In this document: piece by piece, positions 41,316 through 44,676 of the stretch | Layout: each line of letters begins with the position of its first letter | Numbering within the stretch: position 1 is the stretch's first letter | Origin: Nostoc sp. TH1S01 | Lineage (GTDB): Bacteria; Cyanobacteriota; Cyanobacteriia; Cyanobacteriales; Nostocaceae | Direction of reading: 5' to 3' | DNA: 44,676 nucleotides | Assembly: GCA_018993265.1 (NCBI GenBank) | Contig: JAGKSW010000062.1 | Span: 1-44,676, forward strand | Made by a program: the position numbers and the translations under genes | Notes under the pieces: model-generated | Seen by the model: the letters and a program-made list of their open reading frames with translations, nothing else | What the model was told of the DNA's origin: nothing | The model's database searches: none

Positions 41316-42338
41316 ATGAAGGAAGCAACTTTTTCTGTTTACCTCACGCGAGGTATTGTGCAATTTGCTGCTGCGAAATATGGAGTTGATGCAGATAGCT
41401 TGTGTAAAGATGTAGGAATTGACCCGATTTTGCTGAAAATGCCAGACCAGCAAATTGCGGGGAGCTTGCACAGTGCTTTATGGCAAGAGGTTATCAAGCG
41501 CACTGGTGATGAAAACTTTGCTTTACATCTAGGTGAAGCCTTTAATTTGGCAACTTTTGGGATTGTGGGTTATGTACTCGTCAACTGTCAAACCTTTGGG
41601 GAAGTTCTCGAAAAGTTTTCTCGCTACACACGTCTATTCAGCCAGGGAGCATATATTCATTTTACGGTTGCTGATGGTTTAGTACTTTGTGACTGCGACA
41701 TTGTACAAGATTTAAAAAATTACTTGTTGGAACAGCCGCAATATGCCATTGAAAGTACTTTTACATCGCTGTTAACCGCTACAAAATTCTTGACAGGAAA
41801 GCAACTTTACCTGCATACAGTTTGGTTTCAATATCCGTGTCCTGCTGATACTGCGGAATATGAGCGCATATTTCAAACAGGCTTACACTTTTCTATGCCA
41901 ACAAATCGCATTATCTTTGATGCTAATTGCTTGAATTGGGCAGTATTATCAGCTAATTCAAACTTACTTTCAATGTTTGAACAACATGCCCAAACAATGC
42001 TCGATGCGATGAATCAAGAAGATAATTACACGAGAAAAGTTGTACAGGAGATTTTACAACAACTCAAAGCCAATCTCCCGACTCTAGAAACTGTGGCGCG
42101 GAGTTTAGCCATCAGTGTTCGTCAGTTGCAGCGAGAATTACAAACTGAAGGCACATCTTATCAAGAACTTTTAGATAATACTCGTAAAGAATTAGCCCTA
42201 CGAAATTTAAAAAATCCCGCTACCCCAATTCATGATGTAGCATTTTTACTAGGTTTTTCTGAACCGAGTGCCTTTAACCGTGCTTTTAAAAAATGGACGG
42301 GGCAAACTCCGAGAAATTATCGCTTATCCTATTGTTGA
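41316..42338 (+). CDS. AraC-family transcriptional regulator (OruR/ArgR-like)
   Basis: A 340-residue regulator: an N-terminal arabinose-binding-like domain (PF12625 type: GVDADSLCKDVGIDPILLK, LHSALWQEVIKRTGDENF, FGIVGYVLVNCQTFGEVLEKF) and a C-terminal AraC HTH pair (TLETVARSLAISVRQLQRELQ and IHDVAFLLGFSEPSAFNRAFKKWTGQTPRNYR). This two-domain layout is common in regulators that bind an amino acid or organic-acid-like effector. The start was set at ATG 41316, because the upstream in-frame TTG at 41271 adds only unconserved residues. It is divergent from the cupin gene across about 158 bp, so the intergenic region is its likely operator. Confidence 0.88.
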   Translation: MKEATFSVYLTRGIVQFAAAKYGVDADSLCKDVGIDPILLKMPDQQIAGSLHSALWQEVIKRTGDENFALHLGEAFNLATFGIVGYVLVNCQTFGEVLEKFSRYTRLFSQGAYIHFTVADGLVLCDCDIVQDLKNYLLEQPQYAIESTFTSLLTATKFLTGKQLYLHTVWFQYPCPADTAEYERIFQTGLHFSMPTNRIIFDANCLNWAVLSANSNLLSMFEQHAQTMLDAMNQEDNYTRKVVQEILQQLKANLPTLETVARSLAISVRQLQRELQTEGTSYQELLDNTRKELALRNLKNPATPIHDVAFLLGFSEPSAFNRAFKKWTGQTPRNYRLSYC

Positions 42339-42393
42339 CATCAAGTGCGATCGCATTCTGCCTATACAAGCATGTGTGAAGGATAAACGTTAA

Positions 42394-43242
42394 TCAAGAT
42401 TGTTGACTAAGCAAGACAAGCTGATCTAATTGATATTGCATCTTACTCACAACCAATTCGTAGCATTCATCAACGTAACTGCGATCGCTTGCAGCTTCCC
42501 TGCCATAGCGTTCAAATAGAATTGGTGGACAAACTTGTGTATGAATAGATACGGGGAAGGGAATATTGGGAAGTGGGCCAATTGCTAATCCCCAAGGCCA
42601 ACCCAAGTAAATTGGAAATACCACCGGATCAATATCTAACAGCCAAGGCATTCCCCATTCATGGAGTTGGTGGACAATTTTGTAAATCTCCGCCAACACA
42701 ATCAAGGTGTCATGCGCTCCCGCAGAAATCACTGGTACAATCGGCACATTTTCCCGCAGTGCCAGTTTAATGAATCCTTGTCTGCCAGCAAAATAAATTT
42801 TATTTCTTAAATGATGGGGTCGAAAAACATCTTCTGCGCCACCTGGATAAACCAGCACACTTGCACCAAAACGCAAAGCTGCATAAGCCATTTTAGGATG
42901 AGCCATAATTGCTCCCATTTTGGCAGCTAGTTGTGCTAAAGGTGGCGCAACTTCCCACACTCTTGGGTGCATTAAACCATATACTGGTTGTTCTACACCA
43001 AAACGCTGGAACCAGTCGTACATCATCATCAGCATATCGGGGGCTGAAAGTCCGCCATTATGAGAACCGACAAACAGAACTTTTTGCTGTGGTGAGATGT
43101 GATGCCAACCGCTAGTTTGCACCCGAAAATAGTAACGATATAACAAGCCCAATAAAGGCATCATTGATTTGATGAACTGTGGATCTCGCTCATCTAAAGA
43201 CCAACCGAGTTTTTTTTCCAAAGTATGTCGCTTTTGTAACAT
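42394..43242 (-). CDS. Lysophospholipid acyltransferase-like protein
   Basis: A 282-residue protein of the PlsC/LPLAT superfamily, which adds acyl chains to lysophospholipids or glycerol phosphates at the membrane. LFVGSHNGGLSAPDMLMM (about 55-72) is the HX(n)D-like catalytic block, here H60 and D68, with spacing wider than the classical H-x4-D. VLVYPGGAEDVFRPHHLRN (around 130-148) is the second, EGxR-like block, with PGGAED in place of the usual EGTRS. NVPIVPVISAGAHDTL is the third conserved strand. This form matches the DGAT/TMEM68-like branch of the superfamily. Single gene, ATG start. Confidence 0.78.
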   Translation of the reverse strand: MLQKRHTLEKKLGWSLDERDPQFIKSMMPLLGLLYRYYFRVQTSGWHHISPQQKVLFVGSHNGGLSAPDMLMMMYDWFQRFGVEQPVYGLMHPRVWEVAPPLAQLAAKMGAIMAHPKMAYAALRFGASVLVYPGGAEDVFRPHHLRNKIYFAGRQGFIKLALRENVPIVPVISAGAHDTLIVLAEIYKIVHQLHEWGMPWLLDIDPVVFPIYLGWPWGLAIGPLPNIPFPVSIHTQVCPPILFERYGREAASDRSYVDECYELVVSKMQYQLDQLVLLSQQS

Positions 43243-43391
43243 CCAAAAATCTTAACAGTATTTATAAAAGTCTGACCACGGCCTTTTACTAGGGCGTTTG
43301 TGGTTGTAAAACAAACATACCTAAATATGGAGTGATTTTGGCTCATCCATAGTGGCAGAAAATTTATTAGTCAAAGGAAAATATAGCAACT

Positions 43392-43420
43392 TTGACAGGG
43401 TGTGATACGCTATCTGCGAT
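43392..43420 (+). promoter_or_regulatory. Possible -35/-10 promoter of ddl
   Basis: TTGACA at 43392-43397 is a perfect -35 box. The best -10 candidate at 17-bp spacing is TGCGAT (43415-43420), a weak match, 21 bp before the ddl ATG. Position is suitable; the -10 is not convincing. Confidence 0.35.
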
Positions 43421-43441
43421 AAGAGTGTAGAGGTACAGAAA

Positions 43442-44542
43442 ATGACTAAGCTCAGGGTGGGATTGTTATTTGGCGGACGTTCTGGAGAACATGAAGTATC
43501 GATTAGTTCAGCAAGAGCGATCGCTAAAGCCTTAAGTGCAGAGCAAAATGCTAGTAAGTACGAAATCCTGCCTTTCTACATTCAAAAAGATGGACGTTGG
43601 TTAGCTGGGGAAGCGCCACAACAAGTATTAGGTTCTGGTAAGCCTTTACTAGAATCTGAAAATTCCCCGAACTCAGAGTCAAGCCAACTCACCAATTCTC
43701 AAACCCAAACTCTGGGACGTTGGCAATCTCCTTCTCAAGTTGCAGAAGTGGATGTTTGGTTTCCCATTCTCCACGGCCCCAACGGGGAAGACGGCACAAT
43801 TCAAGGTTTGCTGACATTGATGCAAGTCCCCTTTGTGGGTTCTGGGGTGCTAGGTTCGGCAATGGGGATGGATAAGATTGCGATGAAAATGGCATTTGAG
43901 CAAGCCGGATTACCGCAAGTTAAATATAAAGCCTTAACAAGAGCGCAAATTTGGTCAAATCCTTGTGTTTTCCCCAAACTATGCGATGAGATAGAAGCGA
44001 CATTGGGCTATCCTTGTTTTGTCAAACCTGCTAACTTGGGTTCATCGGTAGGTATTGCCAAAGTGCGATCGCGCTCAGAATTAGAATCTGCACTTGACCA
44101 AGCCGCTAGTTATGACCGCCGCATCATTGTGGAAGCGGGAGTAGTCGCTAGAGAAGTAGAATGTGCTGTATTAGGTAACGACCAACCCCAAGCCTCTGTT
44201 GTTGGCGAAATTACCTTTGATAGCGATTTTTACGATTACGAAACTAAATATACAGAAGGTAGAGCCGATTTACTCATTCCCGCATCGCTTCCGGATAATA
44301 TCAGCCGTCAAATTCAAGATATGGCTTTACAAGCTTTCGCAGCGGTTGATGCGGCAGGGTTAGCCAGGGTAGATTTTTTCTATGTAGAAGCGACCGGAGA
44401 AATATTGATCAACGAAATCAATACCTTACCTGGCTTTACTGCTACCAGCATGTATCCTCAACTTTGGTCTCATAGCGGCGTAGGTTTTGCGGAATTAGTC
44501 GATAGATTAATACAACTAGCTTTAGAAAGACATTCTGCTTAA
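43442..44542 (+). CDS. ddl: D-alanine--D-alanine ligase
   Basis: A 366-residue ATP-grasp enzyme that joins two D-alanines for peptidoglycan precursor synthesis. It shows [21 protein letters not shown] (N-terminal dinucleotide-fold start, 4-24), [15 protein letters not shown] (about 109-123), [11 protein letters not shown] (ATP lid region), [16 protein letters not shown] (about 197-212), [16 protein letters not shown], and the metal-binding [17 protein letters not shown] (about 327-343). A serine-rich insert near residue 78-96 ([19 protein letters not shown]) is a low-complexity loop. GAGGT about 9 nt before ATG is the likely ribosome-binding site. Single gene, ending in a hairpin at the window edge. 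Confidence 0.96.
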   Translation: MTKLRVGLLFGGRSGEHEVSISSARAIAKALSAEQNASKYEILPFYIQKDGRWLAGEAPQQVLGSGKPLLESENSPNSESSQLTNSQTQTLGRWQSPSQVAEVDVWFPILHGPNGEDGTIQGLLTLMQVPFVGSGVLGSAMGMDKIAMKMAFEQAGLPQVKYKALTRAQIWSNPCVFPKLCDEIEATLGYPCFVKPANLGSSVGIAKVRSRSELESALDQAASYDRRIIVEAGVVAREVECAVLGNDQPQASVVGEITFDSDFYDYETKYTEGRADLLIPASLPDNISRQIQDMALQAFAAVDAAGLARVDFFYVEATGEILINEINTLPGFTATSMYPQLWSHSGVGFAELVDRLIQLALERHSA

Positions 44543-44631
44543 GGTATTGAGTTAGACAAGCAAATGGGGAATAAGCTCGGTTGCATTCACGTTGCACATT
44601 CTTTGCTTGAGACTGTCATTTGTCATTTGTC

Positions 44632-44661
44632 CTTAGTCATTTGTCAATACAAATGACTAAG
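44632..44661 (+). terminator. Hairpin past ddl
   Basis: CTTAGTCATTTGT (44632-44644) and ACAAATGACTAAG (44649-44661) form a perfect 13-bp stem around CAAT. It lies about 90 bp past the ddl stop. A direct repeat (GTCATTTGTCATTTGTC, 44614-44630) precedes it, so it may be a dispersed repeat that serves as terminator. Confidence 0.5.
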
Positions 44662-44676
44662 TACAGCTTTGCATTA

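Overview
The window reads as chromosomal DNA from a filamentous, probably heterocyst-forming cyanobacterium of the Nostoc/Anabaena/Calothrix type. The evidence is the many HIP1 octamers (GCGATCGC, e.g. 2038-2045 and 4518-4525), a magnesium-chelatase subunit (chlI) for chlorophyll synthesis, cyanobacterial families (DUF4079, Uma2/DUF820, pentapeptide repeats, a bilin-type GAF histidine kinase), a SecA without a C-terminal zinc tail, heptamer tandem repeats, and many small dispersed palindromic repeats. No tRNA, rRNA or CRISPR array was recognised.

Layout. 0-4 kb is a mobile-element-rich edge: a P-loop NTPase, a 165-bp MITE, an MDR alcohol dehydrogenase with a non-ATG start, and an intact solitary TnpB (RuvC-like nuclease) abutting that start. 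4-12 kb holds a GT4 glycosyltransferase, exonuclease III, a two-gene sensory operon (PAS-PAS-PAS-GAF-HisKA_2 kinase followed by a REC-PAS-HisKA hybrid) and a SagB-type tandem nitroreductase. 12.7-16.8 kb carries class I fructose-bisphosphate aldolase, a small secreted protein, a DUF697-like membrane protein and a ROK glucokinase. 17-23.5 kb is a minus-strand run: ComEC, DUF4079, pentapeptide protein, nitronate-monooxygenase-like enzyme and a tandem PTPS-fold protein; a 301-bp foldback element lies between comEC and the DUF4079 gene. 23.6-24.8 kb is a small accessory island: two MITEs flank a retropepsin-like gene pair and the wreck of a toxin-antitoxin module. 24.9-28 kb has Uma2, a J-domain protein, cysK and an Rrf2 regulator. 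28-33.5 kb has a diheme cytochrome c, a tandem-repeat region, secA and an RlaP-like nucleotidyltransferase. 34-44.6 kb has a bicupin, threonine aldolase, chlI, miaB, a DUF433/DUF5615 toxin-antitoxin-like operon, a cupin/AraC divergent pair, a lysophospholipid acyltransferase-like gene and ddl.

Most genes are housekeeping or conserved cyanobacterial genes in short transcription units. The most notable observations are these. (1) The 716-aa kinase has a GAF domain with both a DXCF cysteine and a Cys-His cysteine exactly 28 residues apart, the signature of a DXCF cyanobacteriochrome, so the two-kinase operon is a candidate light-input phosphorelay. (2) A 93-bp MITE with 5-bp target duplications (TTAAA, TTCTT) has inserted in frame into an antitoxin gene. 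Removing the element and one duplication restores the missing C-terminus exactly, and the neighbouring toxin is reduced to its first codons. (3) A 301-bp foldback element contains four near-perfect palindromes, two of which show compensatory arm changes around the same core.
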